From contig ONZQ02000004.1 of assembly GCA_900312665.1 (NCBI GenBank), positions 372,001 through 436,000 on the forward strand: DNA of 64,000 nt, in the 5' to 3' direction. Both the position numbers and the translations under genes were made by a program. Below are positions 11,407-21,886 of this stretch, piece by piece. Numbering within the stretch: position 1 is the stretch's first letter; every line of letters starts with the position of its first letter. The notes under the pieces were generated by a model. That model made no database searches. It was not told where the DNA came from and saw only the letters and a program-made list of their open reading frames with translations. The stretch comes from Cephalotrichum gorgonifer. Its lineage: Eukaryota > Ascomycota > Sordariomycetes > Microascales > Microascaceae.

Positions 11407-13050
11407 CTATTCACTCCCGCGCTGGACGAGCTCGTCCCACTTCTTCCGACACGTCGCGTTCCCGAAGTGGTAAGATCCCCCGTTGTCGGCGATATACTTG
11501 GCGACCTGCTTCCAGGGGACCTTCATGAAAGTGGGATCGTGCCCCTTGGTGTGCTTTCGGACCGCCTTCCTCAGCAATACGATCTAATCCGAACTCCCAA
11601 TATCAAAATCAGCAACGTGTCCCTCTCCACGCAAGTGGTGAAGGAGAAAGGGAATAAGATCGAATCCACTTACATCACCCTCGCTCCACTCCGGCTTCCG
11701 CACCCTCGCCTCCTTGGTCTTCGTCAGCGTCCGGTACCTCCCCCGGAGCGTTGACTCCGCCTCCGTGAAACCGCCCTGGATTCGGATCTCGCGGTACGTC
11801 ATGCCGTCTCGTTTCGACCTAACGAGGAACTCATCCCGTGCGGACCGGACGTCGCCGCTCCTGGCCTCCTTCTCCCCGGCCCCCGGGGTAGCCTTCCTGC
11901 GGCGGGGCCGTTCAGGGGTGCTGGGGCCTATGGGGACATAGGACTTGGGGCTGGAGGCGGGGAGGGGCTTGCGGTGTTTAGTCGACTTACTCCATGCCTG
12001 GCTGCTGCTCTCTTGCGTGTTCTTTGTCACGGCCGCGGCCTCAGGCTCCCGGCCCTCGTCCGCGCGGAGATCCGTGGGAGATACAGTCGCCCGGTGCTCT
12101 GCGGCGCACCGGGCCTGCCAGAAGGGGGACGCGTGGATCTCCGGATCCCGCTTCACGTCCTCGTCAACCCTAGGTCTCGGAAAGCGGTCGTACACGTGCT
12201 GCGGCTGCTCTTGGAGGGCGGCGAAGGTGTACGCCGCGTCTGAGGCCGGCGGGGTATGCACGAATGGGGGCGACGACATGGAGGCGTCCTCGGTGGAGTA
12301 CAGTAGTCCTCTGGGCTCGACGAAGCTGCTCATATCCGAGTACGGCAGGGCCAGGGCGGACGACTGGCTCTGGTCGTGGCCGAGCTGGCCCGGATAGGGG
12401 GAGAGGCGCGGGTCGGGGGGCCAGAAGGCGTTGTCAAAGTGCCAGGAGGAGTACCCATAGTGAGTTTGCAGGGATGGGCTGCCGAGGCGTGGGATAGGCG
12501 TGGCTGTCGTGGCGTCCGGAAACGAATCGGGCATGGGGTGGTCCCCGGGGCTGAAGAGGGAGGCACTCTGGTCGTGGGGCTTGCGGCAGAGAACAGGTCA
12601 GATTAGGTTCAAACCGGCAGCCAGTGTGTCATATTTAGGGGGGGAAGGGGTTGGTTGGTGGAGAAGGATTGTAGGGAGGTGAGGTAGGGGAACATAAGAC
12701 ATTTTGCTTTGGGATGAGGCCGGTATCTGGTCTTTTTTATCCCGTTCTCAACAAAGGATATCCCATCCCGTGGCTGAACCATCCTCCCGGAGGGAAGAAA
12801 AGAGATAACTCACCTCCATATCCCTAGAGTTAGACATCCAGTATCCGTCAGCCATTATCCGCTTCGCCTGAAAGAGTGCTTCCGCCTGCACCCAGCAGCA
12901 ACCCTTGCAATCGAAAGGATGGCTGTCGCCGACACCTGCGTCGCTCAGCTGGCCGTAGTCGGAAGGAATCTGAAACCCGCTGTGCTTCTGAAAGAGACCA
13001 AAGGAGTTGGTGCTGGGGAAGGCGAGCCTGGGGATGGACGGGATGAACAT
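11407..13050 (-). CDS. Myb/SANT-like domain protein, three exons (putative regulator)
   Basis: Exons on the complement are 13050-12814, 12579-11674 and 11583-11407, giving 439 aa. Both introns are phase 0: GTGAGT..CAAG (234 nt) and GTAAGT..TAG (90 nt). Without the second splice the domain is cut after RKPEWSEGD; with it, the chain continues IVLLRKAVRKHTKGHDP and later VPWKQVAKYI..TCRKKWDEL. That restores the Trp-spaced helices of a Myb/SANT-like DNA-binding fold, at the extreme C-terminus (about residues 350-439). The rest is low-complexity, rich in Ser, Pro, Ala and Arg, with basic patches such as RPRRRKA. The first exon rests on splice signals and frame alone, so the start could instead be the ATG at 12534. 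I do not recognise an orthologue; the function is presumably transcriptional, but that is inference. Confidence 0.62.
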
Positions 13051-16000
13051 CTTGGAAGAGGGGAGAGATCAGGTCTCTCCTACGTTCGTTCGCGTATGCC
13101 TCCTTCTTGATATATGTATATATATCTCTTCTCCTTCTTCTTCACCGACTCTTCGTCTCCTCTCGTCAACGAACTCTTCTTAATACTCTTGCTTGTCCCT
13201 TCCCCCACACTGGCCTGCCTTGGGCGGTGGAAAAAGGGGGGGGGGGGCGGATAAGCACCGGTCCTTTTCCCTACCGCTTCTTCGGAAACCCCCGCATATA
13301 GTCAGAGGCCCCGTCACTGCTTCCCAATCAACGAACGTGTTCGGCGTTATGGAGAAGGAGTACAGGATTGGGCGAGCGTGGCGGGGAGAGAATGGAGAAT
13401 GGGAAAGACGGAAAGGGGCCTCTACACCGCTCCTTCCTCCGTCCTCGCCGTTGAATTAGTTTGGGAAGGGGGTTCTTTCTAGGTGCAAGGCCTTTCTTTT
13501 TCTTGTGGGTTATGGGGATGCCTCACGCCGGCAGATGTAGGATCCCGCGCCGGAGGGGTCAGCAGAACGGATATAAGTGGAGAGGGATCCACTGGTGAAC
13601 GAGTTTGCAATGACGAACTGGACGGGAACGGTGAGAGCGTGGAGGGGTATGTAATATGGCTAGGAGCGCCCTTGGGTAGACGGTCTAGATGGTATTAGAG
13701 TAGATGCAAAGGTTGGGTGTAGGTCCCTGAATACTGGATACGTGTTCCCGAACTTGCCCACCTCGCCCTCCGGTTCGTGCGGGGGCTTGTGGCCGATCGA
13801 GAGGGGAACTCTGTTGTCGAGGAGGTCAGAGGCCTTGCTTGGCGTGTCGGCTTCGTGGGGAGAGTTGTCGGTGAGGATAGCTGCAACGATGTGGAAAGCC
13901 TGGCACGGCTAGAATTGGTTCTTCGAAGGAGAAAAGGGGGGCAGGCTCTAGAACGACCGTCGGTGAATAGGAGGAGAGATGACGTACATTAAATGATTAC
14001 GAACGATGCGAGAGATTAGAATGAACGGTTTAGGACGCAAGACCACAAAGGGGATATGGCTAGGGCTAAGACAGAAGCACCTATACTAGAGTTGGGCTTT
14101 GATGTACGGGCCGGAGGCTACTGATATACATCTCGGCTGCGGAGGGCGACATTGCTTCCTATCTCTTAACATAGAGTCCGAGCCGCATTGTAGCCCAATC
14201 CCGACACCTCTTCTCCTCGGGACGACTAGACTCAGGGATAATCTTCGAGGTCATTTCAATCCCGCGGCCTCGTGTCGGCCGGGATGGCGGAGCTCTTCAC
14301 CCGGAAGCCATATACAGGGGGGCCTAGCTGATGGACCCGCTGCGGGAGGCACATTGGAGGGAGGGATACAAAGCCACGTCCTTTCTCGAAGAGGAAAAAA
14401 GACGCCCATCTCCACGGACCCGACGTCGTGCGAGCCCTCGTCCGTGGCCTGGTCCTTTCCCCTTTGGGGATCGCGGGAGGGGGGGATGGAGATGGGGATG
14501 GAGCCATTCCAAAATTTGCCATCCCGAGAGCTACAGCCGGCCCGGGATTAGCAGTTCCGGATGCAATATCTACTAGGTAGCTAGCAAGGGGGTTAAGCAA
14601 GGAGTCTGTGCTCTGTATTGAGGCGCATCTGATGTGCGGAGGCGGAAGTCTAGACCTCAGCGGTGAAGAATCACCCCAAACCCGTCTCTTCTATCTCGCC
14701 TCCCCTATCCCCTCTCTCCTATCTCGTCTCTCACACTTGTCCAGAGCCCACTAGTAGAAGACATCACCCCTGGCCGTTTGTCCCCGTTCCGAAGAGAACC
14801 GTTTAGACGTCTCCCGGACGCATAACTTCGGCGGCTCAGGTCCCGGCCATCTGCATTAGCTAGTCGGCATTGGCAGAACGCGGGTGTTTGCCGTTTCCGT
14901 TTCCACCGGACGAGTAACCAAAAGTGCCCTCGCCGATTTTCAGACACTTCGGCCGTGTGTGGAACATGTGGGATGATCGGTGGTGCGTCCGCGGGTGGCG
15001 TGTATATATATATGCATGTATGTAGCCAAATAGAAAAAAAAAAGCACGACGTGGCCATGAGAAGGCCCTCGGAACTGAACTTTCCTGTCATTTATGAAAA
15101 AAAAAACGTTTCAAGAGAGGTGTCAAAATACCTTGCATATCCCCTTTGGAGAAGACCCAGTGACTGATTCGTTCTTCTTCGGCTATCTTGTTTGCGTCTT
15201 GCAGATTATATCTGCACGCTTACGATATATCTCCATATCATCGCTCCCCCTTGCATTAACCCGTGTTCTTCATCCACCTATTCTGCAAATGTTGCCGAAA
15301 GCCACTTGCTCAACGTATAAACTAGCTCCATAGGATATGCACGTAAGGCCGATCCTACGCAATCAGCGTTCAGGGCCGGCCCCTCCTGTCAACCGGCGCC
15401 TGGAACTCACCCATGTCGCACAAAGTCTACTTCTTTCGAAATGGTTTGGCCGGCGGGTGCGGTGGCGGATACTATGCATGCTACCGTTGTTGTTATCCGC
15501 CGTCACACTCGGCCCTTGGTCCCGATCCCGGTCCCCAGGGGGTGGAAGGGAAGGGAACCCCAGTGTAGTCTAACATGTTCCCTTGGCCGAGCAGAAACAG
15601 GTCTCCCTCTCCCCTACCCTTACAGGAGCCGAGTCCCAAGATCCTCGGGAGAATGAATGGAAGGGATTCGACGGATGGCTCTCGAGGATGTGAATGAGAA
15701 TGAGACTAAGGATGGGACTAAGGGCGAGACGTGGGTGGAGAGCAAGGCTGAGGTAGGATATCCGCATGGCTTTCCTCCCGCAGAGGGGATGATGTCGCCC
15801 TACCTACCCATCAACTTCCGATCCTGTACTTGATCCCCCCAATCCGGCAGTGACCCCACCTAGGCCCGGTCCCCCGTTTCCACCCCCTCCCTTGAAGCGA
15901 TCCTCGGGTTCTCTAGCCGCCGAATAGGTACTAAGGTGCAGGTGGAGGCCAACACCGAAAAAAACAGAGTGGAGTAATGTGTGTTTGTAGTGACGTGCCG

Positions 16001-16356
16001 ACAGAGTCACCTACCTACGAGTAAGCAAGGGGGTAGGTCGCACGAGATCCGGCAATACCCTTGTCGGATAACCTCCCCGTTTGGAGGGGCTGGAACGAAT
16101 CGAACCAGGTGTCCAATTATGAGAGGCGGGAGAGAACGCCTTTTTGCGTAACACCAACGCCAACAACAACGCCGACGCCAACGGAGGGAAGAGAGAGAGA
16201 AGGGGGTGGTGTTAGTGGTGAAGAAATTTGCAGAGGCGTCCAATTCCTTCCCAGTTCCCTCTATTCTGTCTTATGGTTTTCCTCATGCAGAACTGACCCC
16301 TATTCTTCGTTATTCATGACATGCTATAGGTGAGCAGGCTTGGAATTCGACCATGT
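13051..16356. other. Long intergenic stretch without recognised gene
   Basis: 3.3 kb upstream of the Myb-like gene and downstream of the GT71 gene. All open frames are short, low-complexity or without coding-like composition. A CAACAAC/GCCGACGCCAACG-type microsatellite and a GA-run lie near 16150-16205. Confidence 0.55.
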
Positions 16357-17823
16357 TCAAAATCCAAACTGGGTATCCATCTCTCGCGCTAGTCCAATTG
16401 ACCTGCGGATGACTTCCTTCTCCTCCTCAGCCAACTCTGAGCTCCGCTCCCCAACCATACAGCTCATCTGTGTCCTCCGAGCCCCTTTCAGCCACGTCCC
16501 ATCTACCATCCAGTGCGTAGGCAGGCCAAACAACGTCCCGTCCACCTTCTTGTTCTTCAGTAGCCCACCGTTATACCAGAGCAGCCTCTCCCTCTCGTCG
16601 AGATGCCCTATCACAAAGCTGCAAAGCTTCGCCTCCCCATCCTCCCCGGAGCCGCTCGGCCAGCCGATCATGGCGGCATAGTGAGCTTCAAACGCATACC
16701 CCGACCCAGCCAGCTCGAGCCCGAGCCACCAGCTCTCCTTGTCCCCGTACGTAATCGTGTACGTAACCTCCTCCCTCACCTCCCGAGTGTTCTGCCATGC
16801 CACGTGGAGCAGGCCGACGAGGACCTCCGGGCGGGATTTGTTGACCACGACGACGCCCGAGTCGCACTCTTCGGCGTATCCTTCCGTCCAGACCAGGGAT
16901 CTGGATAGGGCATCGCTAGGGTCGGAGATCTGGGACCTCCACCACTCCCTGCGTTCCTTGAAAAGGTCCTTCCATAGCAGCCGATCGTGAAATAGGAGCG
17001 CTCCCGTAGAGCGGTACTTCCTCTGCTCGAGGAGTATCTCGGGGGATTGTAGGAACACCGCGTCAGCATCGACGACGATCACCTCCTCGAAGGAGCTTGC
17101 TAGGGCGGCGAAGGGCTTGATGGCCCACCCCCCTTTCTTGAGATCAAGGGTTGTGTCGTTGAATACGGCCAAGACATCTAGGAAACGGATGTTGTCGAAC
17201 CGAGATTGTAACCGCCAGCGGTCTGACGGAGGGAGGTCTTGGTCTCCCGCGTAAGCTATCTCTATAGGGAGGGTAGAGTTGAGCACCTCCCGGAGCGAGG
17301 CTATGGAGTGGAACGTGAATCGGAGGGTAGCCGACCCCGTGGGGATGACTATGCCCCTTGACCTTGGATGGAAGGAAGATACCAGGTCCGCAAGGGGTGT
17401 GGAAGACCTGGGGTTTCCAGGTGGGCTTTGAAGGAAGGGGAATAGTGACTGCGCGGTGGACTCGATCACCTGCTCTAAACGTTCTCTGTCCCCTGGGCTG
17501 GAGGAGGAATTGGCAAGGCTGATCCAGCCACGGAGCTGCTGCGCTCTCCGGCCGAGCTCGCCGAATTCCTCTTTGTAAGGGTGTTTCAGGGGGGAATCGA
17601 GTATTCTCCGTGCCGTGTCCTCGATGTGTCCGAGTTCCACGGTGGTGAGTAGTTGCCCAGGTCTTGGGTGAACCTTCGAGGTTTGGCTATTCTTCGGCCA
17701 CGCGGACGGCGATAGATAGGGGCGGAGGGGTGACACGGCAAGGACAATGGCGATGACGACTGCTGTCCGGAGGATCGTGGTCGCAATACGGGATACTGGA
17801 ACTGCTCGAGGGAAAGAAAGCAT
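16357..17823 (-). CDS. GT71-family alpha-1,3-mannosyltransferase (MNN1-like), type II membrane protein
   Basis: A single exon of 488 aa. The likely role is addition of alpha-1,3-mannose to protein-linked glycans in the Golgi using GDP-mannose. A short cytosolic N-terminus is followed by one hydrophobic segment (about residues 14-34, containing TAVVIAIVLAV), typical of a type II Golgi enzyme. The donor-binding block includes IVIPTGSATLRF, and the DxD motif lies in EEVIVVDADAVFLQSPE (about nt 17040-17090). The C-terminal block has EECDSGVVVVNK and THWMVDGTW. Length is normal for fungal members. The exact linkage and acceptor cannot be read from sequence; GT71 also includes capsule and O-glycan enzymes. 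Confidence 0.85.
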   Translation of the reverse strand: MLSFPRAVPVSRIATTILRTAVVIAIVLAVSPLRPYLSPSAWPKNSQTSKVHPRPGQLLTTVELGHIEDTARRILDSPLKHPYKEEFGELGRRAQQLRGWISLANSSSSPGDRERLEQVIESTAQSLFPFLQSPPGNPRSSTPLADLVSSFHPRSRGIVIPTGSATLRFTFHSIASLREVLNSTLPIEIAYAGDQDLPPSDRWRLQSRFDNIRFLDVLAVFNDTTLDLKKGGWAIKPFAALASSFEEVIVVDADAVFLQSPEILLEQRKYRSTGALLFHDRLLWKDLFKERREWWRSQISDPSDALSRSLVWTEGYAEECDSGVVVVNKSRPEVLVGLLHVAWQNTREVREEVTYTITYGDKESWWLGLELAGSGYAFEAHYAAMIGWPSGSGEDGEAKLCSFVIGHLDERERLLWYNGGLLKNKKVDGTLFGLPTHWMVDGTWLKGARRTQMSCMVGERSSELAEEEKEVIRRSIGLAREMDTQFGF

Positions 17824-18405
17824 GGCGGAGACAATGAAAAGAAGAGTCGTATAATGGTAAATAGTTGTTAGATATCTCCTCGCATCATGATACGGGTAGA
17901 ACCCAGGATTGAGGTCGTCACTCCAGTGATAAAGGTCAGTCAGCCCAGTGGCCTCCGGAAGAACAATGTGTCACAATGTACTCCCTTTCCTTAGTACAAC
18001 TTGGGCTCATATTTGCCTTTGGGATCCCCCCCCCCCCCCTTTCCCTTTTCTTCCCCCCTTTTTCACTCAAAAGCCCCCCAAACGGACCCGGGTTTAACGA
18101 AATTACATTTTTTCAGCGCGCCGCTTGGTGAGAATGGATCGGAGCCGCATAGCCGTAACAGAAAAAGCTAGTTTGAGAGGATTACATCATGTGCCGCGCG
18201 GCGGCGGGGGCGTACGATAAGGGGAAAGTATCGCCCTAAGTCGTGGAGACCCACTCCATACGCGGCCGATCCCTGATCCATGATGTTGAGGCCGTGGGCC
18301 TAAGAAGCGAGAGCGCGAAACACGAATCCAAGGAATTAGCACGCGAGGTGAAAGCAGAAAGTTAATTTCTAGCCTAGTCGACGAGAACCTGACCTTTTGG
18401 TGTCC
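17824..18405. other. Intergenic region upstream of the GT71 gene
   Basis: Contains a C-homopolymer followed by a T/C-rich tract (about 18027-18065). No gene recognised. Confidence 0.5.
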
Positions 18406-18582
18406 ATGACTTCGGATAGCATCTCCTGCCCTCCCGAGTGTCGTCACTGGTCCGGCGTCGTGGCGGAGCCGGTCCTTCGGGGTCCGTGCGGGTACTGTGG
18501 GGCTTTGAAGGCACATGTGGGTCCGAAATGCCGGGATGCCAAGCATCATGGCGCCGAGATCAAGGAGATCGCCCCAAAATAG
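18406..18582 (+). CDS. Small Cys/His-rich ORF, 58 aa (hypothetical)
   Basis: An ATG-started frame with largely G/C third positions in otherwise non-coding DNA. The peptide has a CX3C (CPPEC, residues 8-12), a CX2C (CGYC, residues 28-31), another Cys at 42 and a His pair at 47-48. That spacing could form a small zinc site. There is no signal peptide and I recognise no family. It could equally be a chance frame or a last exon whose upstream exons I cannot find. The opposite strand is also open, which weakens the composition argument. Confidence 0.25.
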   Translation: MTSDSISCPPECRHWSGVVAEPVLRGPCGYCGALKAHVGPKCRDAKHHGAEIKEIAPK

Positions 18583-19543
18583 CGAGACGTGCAGTCTACT
18601 ATAGACTAGAATTTCTCAATACCTGGTAATCGCCAAATACCTCCAGTCTCCCTTCCAAACCATTAAAAAAATGAAAGGCAGCCGAGTCAAGATTACTTCC
18701 CATCAACAACTTCCTTCTCCTTACATGTCTCTCTTACCTGTTCTCGACCCACGATAGTACTCGGACACCAATGTTTCATCTCTCTGATGTGCTCCCCCGC
18801 GAAAGAAGAGGTTCCTATACTCCCTATACTCGGGATTCCGCCTCAAAAAAATTATCAAGGTGACCGCCAATTGGCGGGTCATCCGACAGCTATAATCGGA
18901 TTGTTCCCCTAGGAAGGAATCCTCAATATCACCCCTAGCACGACGCCTGCCCATGAATCATGCGTGAACGGGCTCATAGATTACTGAGGTTTTAGCGTTC
19001 GTATTTGTCTTCGAGGAAAAGGGAGGGAGGAGGGTTTGCAGATGGTTGACTGTGCGAGAACTCTACCCCCTTCACCTACCGGACACAACTCCCTCCTCCG
19101 AGTGACGCTCACCACTTATCCCACTCTCCTTGCAGGCACATATCTCGACACGTAGCACCAACTCACTCCGCGGAACCCGGAGCGGGGGCATAGGACTAAA
19201 TAGACATATTACCCGGGACGGAAAACGGGAACAAGAAAAAAAAAGAAGTCGTAATGTTCAAGGTATGCACATAAACTAATGTTATCCTTCTTCCCTCCCT
19301 CCTTGGCCGGGACTCAACTAAGCTGGCCCTCGACTACCTGCGAAAATACCAGAACCAATAAACCCCTGGACCACCCACCCTTACCATGGATATCCCCTTG
19401 AATAAAGTCCATCAAAAAGGTCAACTAGAAAACAAGAAATGCCTTGTAGGAATGCTTCATAAGCACCTGTACCCTACCCCACCCTTCCCTAACTCCCCTC
19501 TCTCTGTCCATCGCCTCCTCCTGTTCTCCTCATGAGTCTGAAT
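18583..19543. other. Intergenic region downstream of the GH55 gene
   Basis: No gene or RNA recognised in about 960 bases. Confidence 0.5.
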
Positions 19544-21886
19544 TCACGCCGAGGCATGGAAGATGGCGATAGTGCCGCAGAACGTGCTCCGGTTATCGGC
19601 ATCGGTCGCCACTCCGTCCCCGTTCAGGGTGACCATGTTCACAGATGCCTTGGTGCTCAGTCCGAAGAGGTGGACGTCACTGTCTTCAATGGACACGATG
19701 TGGTCCTGGCAGTTCTGGCCGGCAACGCACTCCTGTTCGTAGTTATCGAAGAAGCTGTAGATGCCGGCGCCGTAGATGAAGACGTCCTTCGAGCCCAGGA
19801 CCCTTACGCCCCAGGTCCTGGCGCATGTGGAGGATCCGCCGGAACAGAAGGCCTTGAAGTCCGGGTCCTTGAAGGCCTTGTTCACGGCGAAGGGCACCGT
19901 CGCACCGGGGTTTCCCTGGAAGTAGGCGGTCTCGGTCTGGATGAGAGAGAGGTAGACGTTGGCGGCGCTGGAGATCTGGTAGTTGTAGAGAACGTTGTGC
20001 TCCGAGGCCGTGCCCCACAGCCAGACACCCTTGGTCGACTCGATGAGTATGCCGCGCCCGTTGTAGATGTTGATCTGGGAGAAGTCGGGCCGATCGAGCT
20101 CGTGGTCCGAGACCCAGAGCCAGGTATTTTCGAAGTAGCCAGAGCCCTCAGGAGTGACATGCAGGAGCATGAAGGAGCCAACGCACTCCGGGTTTGGGTC
20201 CGTCTTCACCTCGGGCGTCTTCTTGCACTTGTCCGACTGGAGCCCCGTGCCCGCCGTTCCGCCGACACGGAAGTGCACGTCCCAGAGGCCAGCGTCTCCC
20301 GGCTTGGTGCCGGCGACGTTCCACTCCATGAGGATGGCTCCCGGCTGGGGCCCTTTCGTCTCGAACGTGAGTTCCGATATCTCCACAACGCCGACGTCGC
20401 CCGGCTTTCCGACACGGAAGACGGGTTGAGGGTTGGCCTCGTCCTTGAAGGCCGAATCGCCGCCGGCCATGATCATCGGCCAGATCTCACCCGTGATCTT
20501 GATGTCCTTGGGGACGTTGATGGTCTTAGTGACGAGGTAGGCGCCGTGGTCGAAGTAGACGATCTCACCGGGCTTCGCCGCGTCGAAGATCTTCTGGATG
20601 GCGTCGCTATCGTCGGTCGCACCGTCGCCGACCGCACCGTTCTTCTTGACGCTGACGAACTGCGAAGCGGGGACGTCCTCGTACTGGGGCTTGCTGCGCG
20701 TAACAACCTTGCCGGACTTATCGAGGAGGCCCGCGGGCTTGGTGACGGGAGTCTGGGTGTCCTGGACAGCCTTGCCGCCATCGGCGCCATTGTAGACGCG
20801 ACCTTGAGCCCAGGAGTCGACCTTCACGTTCCCGGCAAGGAGGGTGGCGTTCGTGGCCTTGTTGCTGACCGCTACGGGAACGTTCTGGGTCATATCGACG
20901 TTGTCGAGGATGAGCGTGTTGTTGGTTGTGGTGGACTCCGGATTGTAGAGAGTGCTGATGCCGACGGGCGTGTTACTGAACTTGCTATCCAGAACCAGGG
21001 CAGAGCCGACAGTCAGGGCGGGGCCATCGACGTTGGTCATGTCGATGCCGACGCCGCAGTTGTCGATCTGGAGCTCGTGGAAGGACCAGAGCCAGTTCCA
21101 GCCCAGGAATACCGCTGTCTGGCAGTTCTTGAACTTCATGTTCCGCGAGGTGAACTGCTGGCTGCCGATCCATGCGCCGAACTTCCCGCCGTTGAACACG
21201 AGGTCGGACATGAAGCCGCCGGAGCCGTTCTCAATGTACAGCCCCTGCTGCCTGTTTGCCTCCGATTTATCCTCGCGCATGTTGAACTCGATGTTCTGGA
21301 GTGACGTAGCCTGGGCAACCTGCCAGTGGATGCCGGTGCCGCGCTCGAGCGGCTGTTCGGTGACGTCGATGACGAAGTTGCGGACCTGGCGGAAGAAGTT
21401 GTTCTGGTTCGTGAACCAGTTGTTCCCAGAGTTGTCGTAGGGGTTCGCGTCAATGACGGCCATGCCAATGAAAGCCGGGTCGGCCTTTAGGATGGGGCGG
21501 TCGACGGCATCCCCGATGAGTTGGGTGTAGTAGTAGGGGATGATAGGCGCGGTGACGCGGTAAGTGCCCGGAGGGAAGTAGACAATCGCGGGGGTCACGG
21601 TGCTTGAGTCGCAGCCCTGGCCGCAGCGGGAGCCCAGAGTCACGGCATCATTGATAGCCTTGGTGTCGTCGGCCACGCCATCACCCACGGCGCCGAACTC
21701 CTTGACGTTGCGGAAGACCTGGTAGCCGGGGACGCCGAAGGCGGGCTGGCCCTGGCGCTCGATATCGGCGAGCCAGTAGGTGCCCGCAGCCGGCGCAGCG
21801 CTGGCCTGGGGGGAGGGCGAGGACAGAGTCGGAGAGACGAGGAGGCCCAAGGCCAACAGGCGGGTAACTAGGGCCTTGAAGCCCAT
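19544..21886 (-). CDS. Secreted exo-beta-1,3-glucanase, glycoside hydrolase family 55
   Basis: A single exon of 780 aa. The first in-frame ATG is at complement 21884-21886; the frame extends to a GTG at 21901, which is unlikely to be the start. A signal peptide (MGFKALVTRLLALGLLVSP) precedes the mature enzyme. The protein has the two tandem pectate-lyase-like beta-helix halves of GH55. The first opens with FRNVKEFGAVGDGVADDT and YFPPGTY, the second with FVSVKKNGAVGDGATDDS and YFDHGAYLV. Conserved blocks include TGIHWQVAQATSLQN, ENGSGGFMSDLVFNGGKFG and, near the C-terminus, YGAGIYSFFDNYEQEC. The enzyme releases glucose from beta-1,3-glucan in the cell wall or in other fungi. A long open frame on the opposite strand (19532-21304) is a GC-rich shadow. 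Confidence 0.95.
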   Translation of the reverse strand: MGFKALVTRLLALGLLVSPTLSSPSPQASAAPAAGTYWLADIERQGQPAFGVPGYQVFRNVKEFGAVGDGVADDTKAINDAVTLGSRCGQGCDSSTVTPAIVYFPPGTYRVTAPIIPYYYTQLIGDAVDRPILKADPAFIGMAVIDANPYDNSGNNWFTNQNNFFRQVRNFVIDVTEQPLERGTGIHWQVAQATSLQNIEFNMREDKSEANRQQGLYIENGSGGFMSDLVFNGGKFGAWIGSQQFTSRNMKFKNCQTAVFLGWNWLWSFHELQIDNCGVGIDMTNVDGPALTVGSALVLDSKFSNTPVGISTLYNPESTTTNNTLILDNVDMTQNVPVAVSNKATNATLLAGNVKVDSWAQGRVYNGADGGKAVQDTQTPVTKPAGLLDKSGKVVTRSKPQYEDVPASQFVSVKKNGAVGDGATDDSDAIQKIFDAAKPGEIVYFDHGAYLVTKTINVPKDIKITGEIWPMIMAGGDSAFKDEANPQPVFRVGKPGDVGVVEISELTFETKGPQPGAILMEWNVAGTKPGDAGLWDVHFRVGGTAGTGLQSDKCKKTPEVKTDPNPECVGSFMLLHVTPEGSGYFENTWLWVSDHELDRPDFSQINIYNGRGILIESTKGVWLWGTASEHNVLYNYQISSAANVYLSLIQTETAYFQGNPGATVPFAVNKAFKDPDFKAFCSGGSSTCARTWGVRVLGSKDVFIYGAGIYSFFDNYEQECVAGQNCQDHIVSIEDSDVHLFGLSTKASVNMVTLNGDGVATDADNRSTFCGTIAIFHASA

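Noticed and set aside
19532..21304. 590-codon plus-strand frame opposite the GH55 gene
   Set aside because: The minus strand has the full GH55 pattern. This frame is a GC-driven shadow with no domain, rich in Val, Asp, Gly and Leu as expected from antisense of GC3-rich coding DNA.
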